38,220 bases of DNA from contig JAGRLX010000042.1 in the NCBI GenBank assembly GCA_020441605.1, positions 1 through 38,220 on the forward strand, in the 5' to 3' direction. The notes under the pieces were generated by a model that saw only the letters and a program-made list of their open reading frames with translations, was not told where the DNA came from and searched no databases. Numbering within the stretch: the stretch's first letter is position 1; each line of letters opens with the position of its first letter. Positions 26,709-35,772 of the stretch are shown here, in pieces. The translations under genes and the position numbers were made by a program. The DNA comes from Alphaproteobacteria bacterium (lineage in GTDB: Bacteria; Pseudomonadota; Alphaproteobacteria; Rhizobiales; Aestuariivirgaceae).

Positions 26709-28196
26709 CTAGCTCATTGCCAGTTGCATCAGTTGCTCCGGCGTTGCTTCGCGCGCATCGCAGAGCCCCTTCACGCGGCCCTCGTGCATCACCATGATGC
26801 GGTCGGACACATCGATCACTTCCTCGATCTCGGAGCTGATGAAGATGATCGAGAGTCCGCTTTCGGTGAAGCGGCGGAGCTCGCGCTGGATCTCGAACTT
26901 GGCGTTGACGTCGATGCCGCGCGTCGGCTCGTCCATGATGAGGATCTTCGCATTCTTCATCAGCCAGCGGCCGATGATGACCTTCTGCTGGTTGCCGCCC
27001 GACAAGGAGGTAATGCGGTCCTTCGGGTTCCCGATCTTGATCTTGAGACGATCGACATAGTTTTGCACTTCGCTGAGCATGTCAGGTGTCCGCATGTGCA
27101 GCAATCCGCGGAAGCGGTCGAGGTTCGGCATCGCCATGTTTTCGGCGATCGACAGCAGCGGGAAGATACCTTCCTGCTTGCGCTCTTCGGGTAGATAGAC
27201 GAGGCCGAGGCGGATTGCATCCGCCGGCGAGCGGATATTGCGGTCCTCGCCGAAGAGTTCGACCTTGCCGGACGACTTGTGGGTGAGGCCGAAGATGCAC
27301 TTGGCGACCTCTGTGCGCCCGGCACCGACCAGGCCGGAAACGCCGAGGATCTCGCCCTTGCGCAGATCGAAGCTCACATCCTCGAATTCACCTTCGCGGC
27401 TCAGCCCCGTCACGTTCAGGACTGTTTCCGCCGATGCCAGTTCCGGGCGGGCATTGCGCACGGCACGGCTCACCTCGCGGCCGACCATGTGGTTGACCAT
27501 CTCTTCCTTGGTCGTGACCTTCGGATCGAGCTCGACGATGAATTCGCCGTCGCGCAGCACCGAATTGCGGTCTGAAAGTTCGAGAATCTCGTCGAGGCGG
27601 TGCGAAATGTAGAAGACCGATCCGCCAGACTTCCGGAAATTGCGGATATAGGTGTAGAGTTTCTCGGTCTCGCGGTAGGTGAGGGCGGCCGTGGGTTCGT
27701 CGAAGATCAGGATCCGGGCCTCGGTGGCGGCGGCGCGCGCGATCTGGACGAGTTGCTGTTGTGCCTTGCTCAGCGCCTGCACCGGTGTGTCGGGATCGAT
27801 GGTGTCGTCGACCGAGTGCAGATGATCGATTGCCGTTTGGCGCGTTGTCTTCCAGTCGATGCGGATACCGCTGGTACGTTGCGCGCCAAGCAGGATGTTC
27901 TCGAACACGGACAGATTTGGCACAAGGCTCACCTCCTGAGGCGCGATGCCGACACCGGCCTGCTGCGCATCGATGGGCGAGTGAAACACGACCATGCTGC
28001 CATTGCGGTAGAGCTCGCCCGCCGTAGGGTGAAGCTTGCCGCAGAAAATGTTCATGAGGGTGCTCTTGCCGGCACCATTTTCGCCAATGATGGCGTGGAC
28101 CTCGCCCTCGGCAATGCCGAGCGAGACATTCCTCAGGGCCTGAACCACGCCGAATGATTGCGATACGTTGCGGGCTTCGAAGGCATAGGGTGTCAT
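26709..28196 (-). CDS. Ribose-type (CUT2) ABC transporter fused ATPase
   Basis: A 495-aa protein with two ATPase halves, as in RbsA. The first has Walker A GENGAGKST and Walker B RILIFDEPTAALT. The second has GLVGAGRTEV in place of a normal Walker A (a family feature), then signature LSGGNQQKVIIGRWL and Walker B ILIMDEPTRGID. The closing IIFISSEIEEVIDVSDRIMV is typical. It follows the binding-protein gene after a 12-bp stem-loop and precedes the permease. Confidence 0.94.
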   Translation of the reverse strand: MTPYAFEARNVSQSFGVVQALRNVSLGIAEGEVHAIIGENGAGKSTLMNIFCGKLHPTAGELYRNGSMVVFHSPIDAQQAGVGIAPQEVSLVPNLSVFENILLGAQRTSGIRIDWKTTRQTAIDHLHSVDDTIDPDTPVQALSKAQQQLVQIARAAATEARILIFDEPTAALTYRETEKLYTYIRNFRKSGGSVFYISHRLDEILELSDRNSVLRDGEFIVELDPKVTTKEEMVNHMVGREVSRAVRNARPELASAETVLNVTGLSREGEFEDVSFDLRKGEILGVSGLVGAGRTEVAKCIFGLTHKSSGKVELFGEDRNIRSPADAIRLGLVYLPEERKQEGIFPLLSIAENMAMPNLDRFRGLLHMRTPDMLSEVQNYVDRLKIKIGNPKDRITSLSGGNQQKVIIGRWLMKNAKILIMDEPTRGIDVNAKFEIQRELRRFTESGLSIIFISSEIEEVIDVSDRIMVMHEGRVKGLCDAREATPEQLMQLAMS

Positions 28197-28213
28197 GGCA
28201 AGATCCTCGGTTG

Positions 28214-28244
28214 GAACGTGCGCGGAATGATGCCGCGCACGTTC
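28214..28244 (-). promoter_or_regulatory. Strong intergenic RNA stem-loop between binding protein and ATPase genes
   Basis: A perfect 12-bp inverted repeat, GAACGTGCGCGG and CCGCGCACGTTC with a 7-nt loop, occupies most of the 63-bp gap. There is no T-run after it on the minus strand. Such hairpins after a binding-protein gene are known to block 3' decay and cut downstream expression, so more binding protein than ATPase is made. The repeat is seen directly; the role is inferred from other ABC operons. Confidence 0.75.
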
Positions 28245-28259
28245 TGGAGCGTCCCGGTA

Positions 28260-29207
28260 TTACTTGCAGTCGTCCTTGACGATGAAGCGTGACCCGGTGT
28301 TGTGATCCATGGGGATCGTATGGTTCTCGTTCTTAGCGACCATGTACTTGACCGCCCAGTAGCCGATGTCCCACTGGCGCTGCGCCTTGAGGGCCGTGAT
28401 GGTGCCCTTGCAGACGAAGTCGACAGCTTCCGGCAGGTCGTCCATGCCGACGATCGCCACCTTGCCGGAGAGGCCGGCGTTGTCGACGGCGCGGGCGGCG
28501 CCGATGGGGTTCGACGCATTCGAGCCGAAGAAGCCGGCGATGTCCGGATTGGCCTGCAGCGCGTTCTCGGTCAGCGTCACGGCTTCCTCGAGAACGTCAT
28601 TGTCGGGCTGTTCGAAGACGATCTGCATGTCGGGATAGGACTCGAGCGCCTTCTTGAAGCCCTTGATGCGGTCAACGTGGTCAGACGCCGTGAGGCTGCC
28701 GGCGAGGATGCCGACCTTGCCCTTGCCGCCCAGGTGCTTGGCGAGGAATTCGCCAAGGTCGTAACCGTCCTGGTAAGAGTTCTTCTGGCCGACGAAGGGG
28801 AATTTCTCGTCGCAGAACGAGTTGAAGGTGATGGTGTTGATGCCGGCGGCCACCGACTCGTCGAGGAGCTGCACGTTGGTCGCCTTGTCGAGGCAGGCAA
28901 CGGCAAGGCCATCGGGCTTGCGGCCGATGTTGGCCTCGATGCGGGCGTTCTGATCGGCGACGTCGGCCTGCGGCGGCTGGTCCCAGATCATGTTGATCTT
29001 GATGCCCTGCTAGGCAAACTCGTCGACCGCGAACTGGTCGCCCTCGGCCACGACGTCATACCAGGGATGAATGACCTTCGGGATGAAGACGAAGGTGAGT
29101 TCCTTGTCGATCGGCTTGATCAGGTCCGCCTGGCCTGCGCCGAAGGCGACGGTGGTGGAAAGGGCGAGGGCGGCGCCGGCGAGCGTGCCCAGTGTCTTCA
29201 AAGTCAT
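28260..29207 (-). pseudogene. Ribose-type sugar-binding protein gene with one in-frame amber codon
   Basis: From the ATG at 29207 (GGGAGGA upstream) the frame gives a Sec signal (LGTLAGAALALSTTVAFGAG) and the start of a type 1 periplasmic sugar-binding protein (LTFVFIPKVIHPWYDVVAEG, DQFAVDEFA). It then meets TAG at 29012-29010. Reading through, the same frame continues without other damage: QGIKINMIWDQPPQADVADQ, GLAVACLDKATNVQLLDESV, ITFNSFCDEKFPFVGQKN, GFFGSNASNPIGAARAVDNA, to a normal end at 28260 (315 codons). One base change explains the stop (AAG or CAG to TAG, for example). It may be a fresh mutation, a sequencing error or read through. All the other transporter genes are intact. Confidence 0.85.
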
Positions 29208-29390
29208 GTGGGATCCTCCCAGTTCAGGTTTCGGCTGCAATCAAAGGAACCGTGCAAGCCCCGCAACAGGGCGCGGCCAACCCGGTATTCGCCAGTGCCG
29301 CCGGATTTTGGCCGCACGTGACCTCTCCTGCCGCCACATGGTGCCAGCCGGTTTTTTCGTCGTTCCAGCGGAGCCGGATGTCAGATCGCT

Positions 29391-30344
29391 TCAGGACCGC
29401 GTCGGCGTGGTCTTCATGAAGTTCAACGTATGTTCAAAGGATTCGACCCCGGCCTGTGAGCCGAGGCCGGTGGCATTGAGCGCCGACGTGGCCTGGGCGA
29501 ACCGCACCGAGGTTTCGGGATCGAAACCATGGCATAGCGCCACCGCGTATCCGGCGTCGAAGGCGTCACCACAGCCACAGGTACACTTCACATTGATGTC
29601 GAAGGCCGGGACATGGAAGCGGGTTCCATCCGTATGGCTGTAGTAGGCGCCGTCGCCGCCCAGCGTGAACACGCAGCAGGCAACGCCGCGGTCGTGGAAG
29701 AACTTGGTGCAGTCGACCAGGTCTTCGAGGCCGGAAAGTGCGCGTGCCTCCTCGATCGACGGCATGAAATAGTCGGTATAGGGCAGGACCGCGGCGACGT
29801 CGGGAAGATCGTCGGCCGAACCCGCAAAGATGTCCACCGTGGTGATGCAGCCATGCTCCTTGGCATATTTCATGAGCTGGGCATTGGGCTCGCCGTCCAT
29901 GGCGTCCATCAGGCCAACACCGCCGAGATGGACGACCTTGGCGTCGGCGACTTTGGCGAAATCCTGTGGGGAGACCGTGAAGTTGCCCGTCGCACCTTTC
30001 ATGTGCAGGGCAGGCCTTGAACCGTCGTGCCGGGTGGTGACGATTGAAGAGGAGGTTTTCCAGCCCGGCTTGTGCTGCATCATTTCGGTGTCGACGCCGA
30101 AGTCCTTCAGGCGCTGCATGACCCAGTCACCCATCAGATCCTCGCCGACGCCCCCGACGGCACGGGTCTTGAGACCCATCTTTGCCGCTGCGATGGCCGC
30201 GACACCGGCGGCACCGGAAACCGCCAGGGTCAGTTCATCGATAAGATAGCAGCCGCCACCAGGGGGGACCTCCGTGAATGGCCAGCCGAGACAGTCGAAG
30301 GTGATGAATCCCATCGACACATAGTCGAACTGCTTCTTGGACAT
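29391..30344 (-). CDS. PfkB-family carbohydrate kinase
   Basis: A 317-aa kinase of the ribokinase/PfkB family. It has FVDxxG-like opening text (DYVSMGFITFDCLGWPF), the glycine-rich GGGCYLIDELTLAVSGAAG, the ATP/anion-hole motif CGCGDAFDAGYAVALCHGF (the catalytic Asp is D of GDAF; the usual GAGD is GCGD here), and SIEEARALSG. It should phosphorylate a small sugar or polyol with ATP. Two ATGs are possible: 30350 and 30344. GGAGG is 9 nt from the second, which I prefer. It heads the leftward operon (kinase, binding protein, ATPase, permease), divergent from the dehydrogenase operon. Confidence 0.92.
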   Translation of the reverse strand: MSKKQFDYVSMGFITFDCLGWPFTEVPPGGGCYLIDELTLAVSGAAGVAAIAAAKMGLKTRAVGGVGEDLMGDWVMQRLKDFGVDTEMMQHKPGWKTSSSIVTTRHDGSRPALHMKGATGNFTVSPQDFAKVADAKVVHLGGVGLMDAMDGEPNAQLMKYAKEHGCITTVDIFAGSADDLPDVAAVLPYTDYFMPSIEEARALSGLEDLVDCTKFFHDRGVACCVFTLGGDGAYYSHTDGTRFHVPAFDINVKCTCGCGDAFDAGYAVALCHGFDPETSVRFAQATSALNATGLGSQAGVESFEHTLNFMKTTPTRS

Positions 30345-30364
30345 TACCATTGGCCTCCCGCGCC

Positions 30365-30396
30365 GAACATTTCGCGATTAGATAATCGAAATGTTC
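30365..30396. promoter_or_regulatory. Inverted repeat upstream of the kinase operon (operator candidate)
   Basis: GAACATTTCG at 30365-30374 and CGAAATGTTC at 30387-30396 form a perfect 10-bp inverted repeat. Nested inside are CGATTA and TAATCG, so nearly the whole 32 bp is symmetrical. It sits 21 nt before the kinase start. The half-site GAACAT/ATGTTC recurs at the second repeat on the dehydrogenase side. A SorC-type repressor is the natural candidate ligand; that is inference. Confidence 0.7.
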
Positions 30397-30546
30397 AAGC
30401 CCGTCCAGACAAAAATGAAAGGGAAATGGAAAAAGTTCACGGTGCGCTACTTCGGATGCGGTAGGAAGAGAACTATGGTCAACCCTGATGATGTCGCGTA
30501 ATTGCAATACCTTACCGTGGCGCACAAAAACTTGCCGGGGAACGAA

Positions 30547-30582
30547 ATGAACATATTGACTTTTGGAAATATAAATGTTCAT
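30547..30582. promoter_or_regulatory. Inverted repeat upstream of the dehydrogenase operon (operator candidate)
   Basis: ATGAACAT at 30547-30554 and ATGTTCAT at 30575-30582 form an inverted repeat with a 20-bp gap, sharing the GAACAT/ATGTTC half-sites of the repeat at 30365-30396. It overlaps the best promoter match in this intergenic region. A further TGAACA follows at 30591-30596. The arrangement suits a repressor that controls both divergent operons. Confidence 0.65.
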
Positions 30583-30585
30583 AGT
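30556..30585 (+). promoter_or_regulatory. Possible sigma-70 promoter for the dehydrogenase operon
   Basis: TTGACT at 30556-30561 is a good -35 match. CATAGT at 30580-30585, 18 bp further, is a fair -10 match (four of six). The pair lies 42 nt before the GTG start and inside the inverted repeat, so a bound repressor would cover it. The -10 is imperfect, so this is tentative. Confidence 0.4.
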
Positions 30586-30626
30586 GAATCTGAACAAAAA
30601 TCGTATTGCTTGCAGGAAGGTGCGAC

Positions 30627-31664
30627 GTGAAAGCTGGAGTTCTGAAGGACGTCAACGAGGTCAGCTACATGTCCATCCCCGACCCGGACCTGTCACCTGG
30701 CGATCTCCTGCTTAAGGTGAAGGCAGCCACCGTATGCGGCACGGACATCAGGATCCTGCGTGGCAAGAAGACAGCCGGCATTCGCTACCCGTCCGTACTG
30801 GGCCATGAGTTTGCCGGTGTGGTGGTTGAAAATGGCGGCCATGCCCAGTTCAAGCCCGGGCAGGCGGTTTGTGTCTGCCCGCAGTTCTCGTGCGGGCATT
30901 GCGAATATTGCATCCGGGGTGCCGAGAACCTCTGCCGCAACATGACTGCCATGGGCTATGAAATCGATGGCGCCTTCGCCGAATATGTGCGGATTCCGGC
31001 CTCAGGCGTGGCCTCGGGCAATGTCTTTTCCATGCCCGAGGGTTTGAGCTTCGAAAAGGCGTCTCTTGCCGAACCGCTGTCCTGCGTGATGAACGGGCAG
31101 GAGCAGGTTGGTGTGCACATGGGCGACGTCGTTGCCATCCTGGGGGCGGGGCCGATCGGCATCCTCCATGTCAAGCTGGCCCGGCGGACGGGGGCCCGCA
31201 TGATCATCGTCAGCGAACCCAATCCGCTGCGGCGCGAAGCGGCGCTGCAGGCCGGCGCGGATCTGGTCGTCGATCCGGTGTCCGAGGATGTCGTCGCCCG
31301 GGTGCGCGCCGTATCCGATGGTCTCGGCGCCGACGTCGCCATTGTGGCGATCGGCGTGCCGTCGCTCGCCAACGACGCGATCCGCCTGGTCCGCCATCGT
31401 GGCCGGGTCAGCCTCTTTGCGGGCTTCTCCAAGGGAGTCCTGGCCGAACTCGATGTCAATGCGATCCATTACAACGAGTTGATCGTCACCGGATCCTTCG
31501 GCCTCACGCGATTGCAGTTCGACCGTGCTCTCAAGATGATCGCCAGTGGCCATTTCGAGCTTGATTCGCTGCTGACCCATCGCTTCGGCCTCGAAGACAT
31601 CGTCGCCGCGCTCTCGACCGCCGAACAGGGATCGGCGATCAAGGTCGCCATCGTCGCGGAGTAG
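30627..31664 (+). CDS. Zinc-dependent polyol/sorbitol-type dehydrogenase
   Basis: A 345-aa medium-chain dehydrogenase. Catalytic zinc residues are seen in KAATVCGTDIRI (Cys) and LGHEFAG (His, Glu). The structural zinc cysteines are in CPQFSCGHCEYCIRGAENLC. The NAD-binding motif is AILGAGPIGILHVKLA. This set is typical of sorbitol/threonine-dehydrogenase-like enzymes that oxidise a polyol to a ketose. I start at the GTG at 30627, with GGAAGG 6 nt upstream; the frame extends to a TTG at 30606. It is the first gene of the rightward operon; the next gene starts 10 nt after it. Confidence 0.92.
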   Translation: MKAGVLKDVNEVSYMSIPDPDLSPGDLLLKVKAATVCGTDIRILRGKKTAGIRYPSVLGHEFAGVVVENGGHAQFKPGQAVCVCPQFSCGHCEYCIRGAENLCRNMTAMGYEIDGAFAEYVRIPASGVASGNVFSMPEGLSFEKASLAEPLSCVMNGQEQVGVHMGDVVAILGAGPIGILHVKLARRTGARMIIVSEPNPLRREAALQAGADLVVDPVSEDVVARVRAVSDGLGADVAIVAIGVPSLANDAIRLVRHRGRVSLFAGFSKGVLAELDVNAIHYNELIVTGSFGLTRLQFDRALKMIASGHFELDSLLTHRFGLEDIVAALSTAEQGSAIKVAIVAE

Positions 31665-31674
31665 ACCCCGGACC

Positions 31675-33378
31675 ATGGCACCGACAACTCCGCTCAAGGC
31701 CGTGAAGCCACATTATCCGGTTCTCATCATCGGTGCCGGCATCAACGGCTGCGGCCTGTTCCGCGACCTCAACCTGCAGGGCATCGACTGCCTGCTGATT
31801 GACCGCGGCGATATCTGCGAAGGTGCGAGCGCTGCACCCTCGCGGCTGATCCATGGTGGCATCAAATATCTCGAAACTGGAGAATTCCGGCTGGTGCGCG
31901 AGTCCGCAATGGAGCGCAATCGCCTGTTGCGCAACGCACCGCACTTCGTGAAGCCGCTTGCCACCGTGCTGCCGATGCGCTCCTGGCTGGGCGGCATCGT
32001 GCCATCGGCGCTGCGCTTCCTCGGATTCAATGCGAAGCTGACAGACCGTGGCGCGTTAATCACCGAGATCGGACTGCAGATCTACGATTTCTACAATCGC
32101 AAGGTCCGCGCCTTGCCCGACCATCGCTTTCTGTCCTCCCGAAAGTTGCGGGTCGACCATCCGGCATTTGCACCCGACATCAAGGCCGCCGGCCTCTATT
32201 ACGAAGGCCGCATCACCCACGCCGAACGCCTTGGCCTCGAACTTGTCATGGACGGCGTTGCGGCAAACGGTGGCAGCACGCTCAGCACCTACACAACTGC
32301 TTCGATCGGAAAAACACCGCGTGAAATCGTCCTGGCCGACAGGATCTCTGGCGAGTCGGTGACGGTAACCACCGACGCGGTCGTGAACGCGGGCGGCGCG
32401 TGGATCGACAAGGTGAATGCCGGCCTTGGGATTGTCTCGCAGCATATGGGCGGGTCCAAAGGCTCCCATCTGATCGTCAACAGTCCCGTACTGCTTGCGG
32501 CCCTCCAGGGCCGCATGGTCTACTTCGGAACCGCCGATGGCCGCGTCAATCTGGTCTATCCCTTCTTCGGCAACGTGCTGATCGGCTCGACCGACATTCC
32601 GGTCAAGGATCCGGACGAGGCCTTCTGCAGCGTGGAAGAAACCAAATATCTGCTCAAGGTCGTGAGCGAGATCTTCCCCGCGATCACAATCGACCAGAGC
32701 CAGATCCTTCTGTCCTACTGCGGCGTTCGGCCCCTGCCGCGCAGCGAAGGAAAGGACATCGGTGCGGTAAGTCGCGACCATTTGATCGGCCGCGACATGT
32801 TGCCCGGCAGCGATGTGCCGGTCCTGTCCCTGATCGGCGGTAAGTGGACGACATTCCGTGCTTTCGCCGAACAGTCCGCCGACGTGATTCTGTCGCTGCT
32901 GAGCAAGACGCGCATTGCCTCGACCGAAGCCCTTCCCATCGGCGGCGGCCGCAACTACCCGCTGGATGAAGGCGCGGTGGCTGCCTTCACCGGAGCTGTG
33001 GCCAGCACCGCGGAGATTGATGCCGGTCGCGCCCGTCATCTGTTCGATAGCTATGGCACGACAGCACTCGCGGTTGCCGAGACCGTAGCGGTTTCGGCCG
33101 ATAGGCCCCTTGCTTTCGTCCCGGGCTATTCGTCAGGCGAGATCATTCATATCTGCCGTACCGAATCGGTCCGCCGTCTCGCCGACATCCTGTTGCGCCG
33201 CACCGCCATGGCCATGGAAGGATTGCTCAACGCTCAGGTCGTCGCGGAAGTGGCGGAGATTGCCGCCGCGACTCTCGGCTGGGACGACAGGCGCACCGCG
33301 TCCGAAATCAACCACGCCCTCGCGGAAATGAAACGCCGCGCCATTCCCGAGATCAGCGCGGTGAGTGCCGCAGCCTAG
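31675..33378 (+). CDS. FAD-dependent glycerol-3-phosphate dehydrogenase-like protein (GlpD/EryB type)
   Basis: A 567-aa flavoprotein. The FAD-binding start is YPVLIIGAGINGCGLFRDL, followed by LLIDRGDICEGASAAPSRLI and HGGIKYLETGEFRLVRES, the GlpD family signature. The middle has VNAGGAWIDKVN and GSKGSHLIVNSPVL; the C-terminal helical cap begins after about residue 390 (LPIGGGRNYPL). Family members oxidise sn-glycerol 3-phosphate, or erythritol phosphate in EryB, at the membrane face and pass electrons to quinone. In this operon a branched or deoxy polyol phosphate is a likelier substrate than glycerol 3-phosphate, but this is inference. Confidence 0.9.
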   Translation: MAPTTPLKAVKPHYPVLIIGAGINGCGLFRDLNLQGIDCLLIDRGDICEGASAAPSRLIHGGIKYLETGEFRLVRESAMERNRLLRNAPHFVKPLATVLPMRSWLGGIVPSALRFLGFNAKLTDRGALITEIGLQIYDFYNRKVRALPDHRFLSSRKLRVDHPAFAPDIKAAGLYYEGRITHAERLGLELVMDGVAANGGSTLSTYTTASIGKTPREIVLADRISGESVTVTTDAVVNAGGAWIDKVNAGLGIVSQHMGGSKGSHLIVNSPVLLAALQGRMVYFGTADGRVNLVYPFFGNVLIGSTDIPVKDPDEAFCSVEETKYLLKVVSEIFPAITIDQSQILLSYCGVRPLPRSEGKDIGAVSRDHLIGRDMLPGSDVPVLSLIGGKWTTFRAFAEQSADVILSLLSKTRIASTEALPIGGGRNYPLDEGAVAAFTGAVASTAEIDAGRARHLFDSYGTTALAVAETVAVSADRPLAFVPGYSSGEIIHICRTESVRRLADILLRRTAMAMEGLLNAQVVAEVAEIAAATLGWDDRRTASEINHALAEMKRRAIPEISAVSAAA

Positions 33379-33413
33379 CTTCAACCCATTCGATTGCATC
33401 GAGGAGAACAGAC

Positions 33414-34733
33414 TTGCCGATCAATATTTCGCCGACGGGCCTTGCCCGCGACCTCCAGAACCGCGCCGATAGCGGCAACCCCATTCGTATCGGCCTCGTC
33501 GGCTCGGGCGAGATGGGAACCGATATCGTCACCCGCGTCGCCCACATGCCAGGCATCGAGATCGGCGCGATCTCCGAACTGCGCCTGCCGGCGGCCGGCA
33601 GGGCCGTCGATATCGCCTATCGCGAAGAGGGCCACTGGCGCGAGGCAAAATCCGCCGACGCCCTGAATGCGGCCATGGAGCAGGGCAAGGTCGCAGTGAC
33701 GGATGACGTCGACCTGCTGATCAGTTCTGGCCTGATCGATGTGGTGATCGATGCAACGGGCGTTCCCGCCGTCGGCGCTGAAATCGGCCTGCGTGCCATG
33801 GAGCACGGCAAGCATCTGGTGATGATGAACGTCGAGGCCGACGTCACCATCGGCGCCTATCTCAAGAGCGAGGCCGACCGGCTGGGAGTTACCTATTCGC
33901 TCGGCGCTGGCGACGAGCCGTCTTCCTGCATGGAACTCATCGAATTCGTTTCGGCCATGGGCCATCCGATCGTGGCCGCCGGCAAGGGCAAGAACAACCC
34001 CCTCAACGTCGATGCCATTCCGGACGACTATGCCGAGGAAGCCAAGCGCCGCAACATGAACGTGCGCATGCTGGTCGAATTCGTAGATGGATCGAAGACC
34101 ATGGTGGAGATGGCGGCAATTGCCAATGCCACGGGCCTGGTGCCCGACTGCCCCGGCATGCATGGGCCCAAGGCCACTCTCGGCGAACTCGCGAAGGTCC
34201 TGGTGCCGAAGAAGGACGGCGGCGTGCTCGCGCGCACCGGGGTGGTGGACTATTCGATTGGCAAGGGCGTGGCGCCGGGCGTTTTTGTCGTTGCGGAAAT
34301 GTCCCACCCTCGGGTGCGTGAGCGCATGGAGGATCTCAAGATGGGCGAAGGTCCCTATTTCACCTTCCATCGCCCCTATCACCTCACATCGCTCGAAGTG
34401 CCGTTGACCTGTGCCCGTGTGGTCCTCTATGGCAAGCCGGACATGGTGCCCCTGGCCAAGCCCGTGGCCGAGGTCTGCGCCGTCGCCAAGAAGGATCTGA
34501 GGCCGGGTGACAAGCTCGATGCAATCGGTGAATATTGCTATCGTGCGTGGATCATGACCGTGGCCGATGCCCGCGAGGCGCAGGCGCTGCCGTGCGGATT
34601 GCTGCACGGCGCCACTGTCACCAAGCCCATCGCCAAGGGCCAGCTCATTACCACGGCCAATGCTGCGGTGCCGGCAGGATCAAGGATCGCCGAGCTTCGC
34701 GCCCGCCAGAACAAGCTGGTCTACGGACAATAA
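33414..34733 (+). CDS. Rossmann + SAF-domain oxidoreductase resembling DRL (DXR-II)
   Basis: A 439-aa protein starting at TTG 33414 with GAGGAG 7 nt upstream. Residues ~20-160 are a homoserine-dehydrogenase-like NAD(P) fold (IRIGLVGSGEMGTDIVTRVA, VDVVIDATGVPAVGAEIGLR, EHGKHLVMMNVEADV). The middle has GAGDEPSSCMELIEFV, GKGKNNPLNVDAIPDDY and DCPGMHGPKATLGEL. The last ~90 residues are a SAF domain (VCAVAKKDLRPGDKLDAIGE, LITTANAAVPAGSRI). Length and layout fit the DRL family, described in Brucella abortus as an alternative 1-deoxy-D-xylulose 5-phosphate reductoisomerase. Other SAF oxidoreductases, such as those of apionate-type pathways, are alternatives. It lies directly before an acetoin-type dehydrogenase complex. 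Confidence 0.75.
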   Translation: MPINISPTGLARDLQNRADSGNPIRIGLVGSGEMGTDIVTRVAHMPGIEIGAISELRLPAAGRAVDIAYREEGHWREAKSADALNAAMEQGKVAVTDDVDLLISSGLIDVVIDATGVPAVGAEIGLRAMEHGKHLVMMNVEADVTIGAYLKSEADRLGVTYSLGAGDEPSSCMELIEFVSAMGHPIVAAGKGKNNPLNVDAIPDDYAEEAKRRNMNVRMLVEFVDGSKTMVEMAAIANATGLVPDCPGMHGPKATLGELAKVLVPKKDGGVLARTGVVDYSIGKGVAPGVFVVAEMSHPRVRERMEDLKMGEGPYFTFHRPYHLTSLEVPLTCARVVLYGKPDMVPLAKPVAEVCAVAKKDLRPGDKLDAIGEYCYRAWIMTVADAREAQALPCGLLHGATVTKPIAKGQLITTANAAVPAGSRIAELRARQNKLVYGQ

Positions 34734-34743
34734 GGAGGAATCC

Positions 34744-35772
34744 ATGGCTGCAACCCAGAAGAAGTCGGGCGCCACCGCGGCAAACGTCCCGTTTGCTTTC
34801 CGATCCTACTCGCCCAAGCAACTGCGCCAGGTGCTTCACAAGATGCATCTGATCCGCAAGTTCGAGGAAGGGGCCGAGGATGCCTACATGCGCGGCCTCA
34901 TTCATGGCACAATGCATCTCTCGATCGGCCAGGAGGCCAGCGCGCTCGGCATCTGCATGCCGCTCAATCCCGACGACCAGATCACCTCGACTCACCGCGG
35001 TCACGGCCACTGCATTGCCAAGGGTGCCCAGGTCGACCGCATGTTCGCCGAGTTCTTCGGCAAGACGACCGGCTACTGCAAGGGCCGCGGCGGATCGATG
35101 CATATCGCCGACGTGAGCCGGGGAAATCTCGGCGCCAATGGCATCGTGGCCGGTGGCATTCCCATCGCCGTGGGCGCGGCCTTGTCCGCGAAGATGCAGA
35201 AGAACGGCAAGGTGGTCATCTGCTTCTTCGGTGACGGTGCCAACAACGAAGGCGCATTTCACGAGTCGCTCAACATGGCGGCCATCTGGAAGCTGCCCGT
35301 TGTCTTCGTTTGCGAGAACAACGGCTACGGCATGTCGACGTCGGCGGCCCGTTCGACTGCGGTTGCCAATGTTGCCGACCGCGCCGCGGGCTATTCCATG
35401 CCGGGCATCGTGGTGAACGGCAATGACTTTTCGGCCGTGGCAGAGGCATCGACCGTGGCCATCGATCGCGCCCGGCGCGGCGAAGGGCCGTCCCTCATCG
35501 AAACCAAGACCTACCGCCACCGCGGCCACTCCAAGAGCGATCGCAACCGCTATCGGACCAAGGAAGAGATCGAGGAGTGGAAGGCGCTGCGCGATCCCAT
35601 CACGCTGTTCGAGTCGGAACTGCGCCAGTTCGGCGTCATGGACGACGCCGCAATCACGGCGGTGCGCGAAGCGGTTGACGCTGAGATCGCCGCCGGCATT
35701 GCCTTCGCCAAGGACAGCCCCATGCCCAGCACGTCCGACGTGCTCAACTTTGTCTACACGGAGCAGCAGTAA
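34744..35772 (+). CDS. 2-oxo acid/acetoin dehydrogenase complex E1 alpha subunit
   Basis: A 342-aa thiamine-diphosphate enzyme subunit. [36 protein letters not shown] and [20 protein letters not shown] are the AcoA/PdhA family start. The TPP motif runs from [18 protein letters not shown] to [27 protein letters not shown] is the phosphorylation-loop region. An AAGGAGGA site precedes the ATG at 34744; the longer open frame overlaps the previous gene and is not used. Its stop overlaps the E1 beta start (TAATG). Both acetoin dehydrogenase and pyruvate dehydrogenase share this type; the short form and small operon favour the acetoin-like branch. Confidence 0.92.
   Translation: MAATQKKSGATAANVPFAFRSYSPKQLRQVLHKMHLIRKFEEGAEDAYMRGLIHGTMHLSIGQEASALGICMPLNPDDQITSTHRGHGHCIAKGAQVDRMFAEFFGKTTGYCKGRGGSMHIADVSRGNLGANGIVAGGIPIAVGAALSAKMQKNGKVVICFFGDGANNEGAFHESLNMAAIWKLPVVFVCENNGYGMSTSAARSTAVANVADRAAGYSMPGIVVNGNDFSAVAEASTVAIDRARRGEGPSLIETKTYRHRGHSKSDRNRYRTKEEIEEWKALRDPITLFESELRQFGVMDDAAITAVREAVDAEIAAGIAFAKDSPMPSTSDVLNFVYTEQQ

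Noticed and set aside
29010..29012. The amber codon as a pyrrolysine codon, given an MttB-family gene in the same window
   Set aside because: The MttB-family gene itself has no in-frame TAG, no pyl genes are seen, and a sugar-binding protein has no reason to hold pyrrolysine. A mutation or sequence error is simpler.
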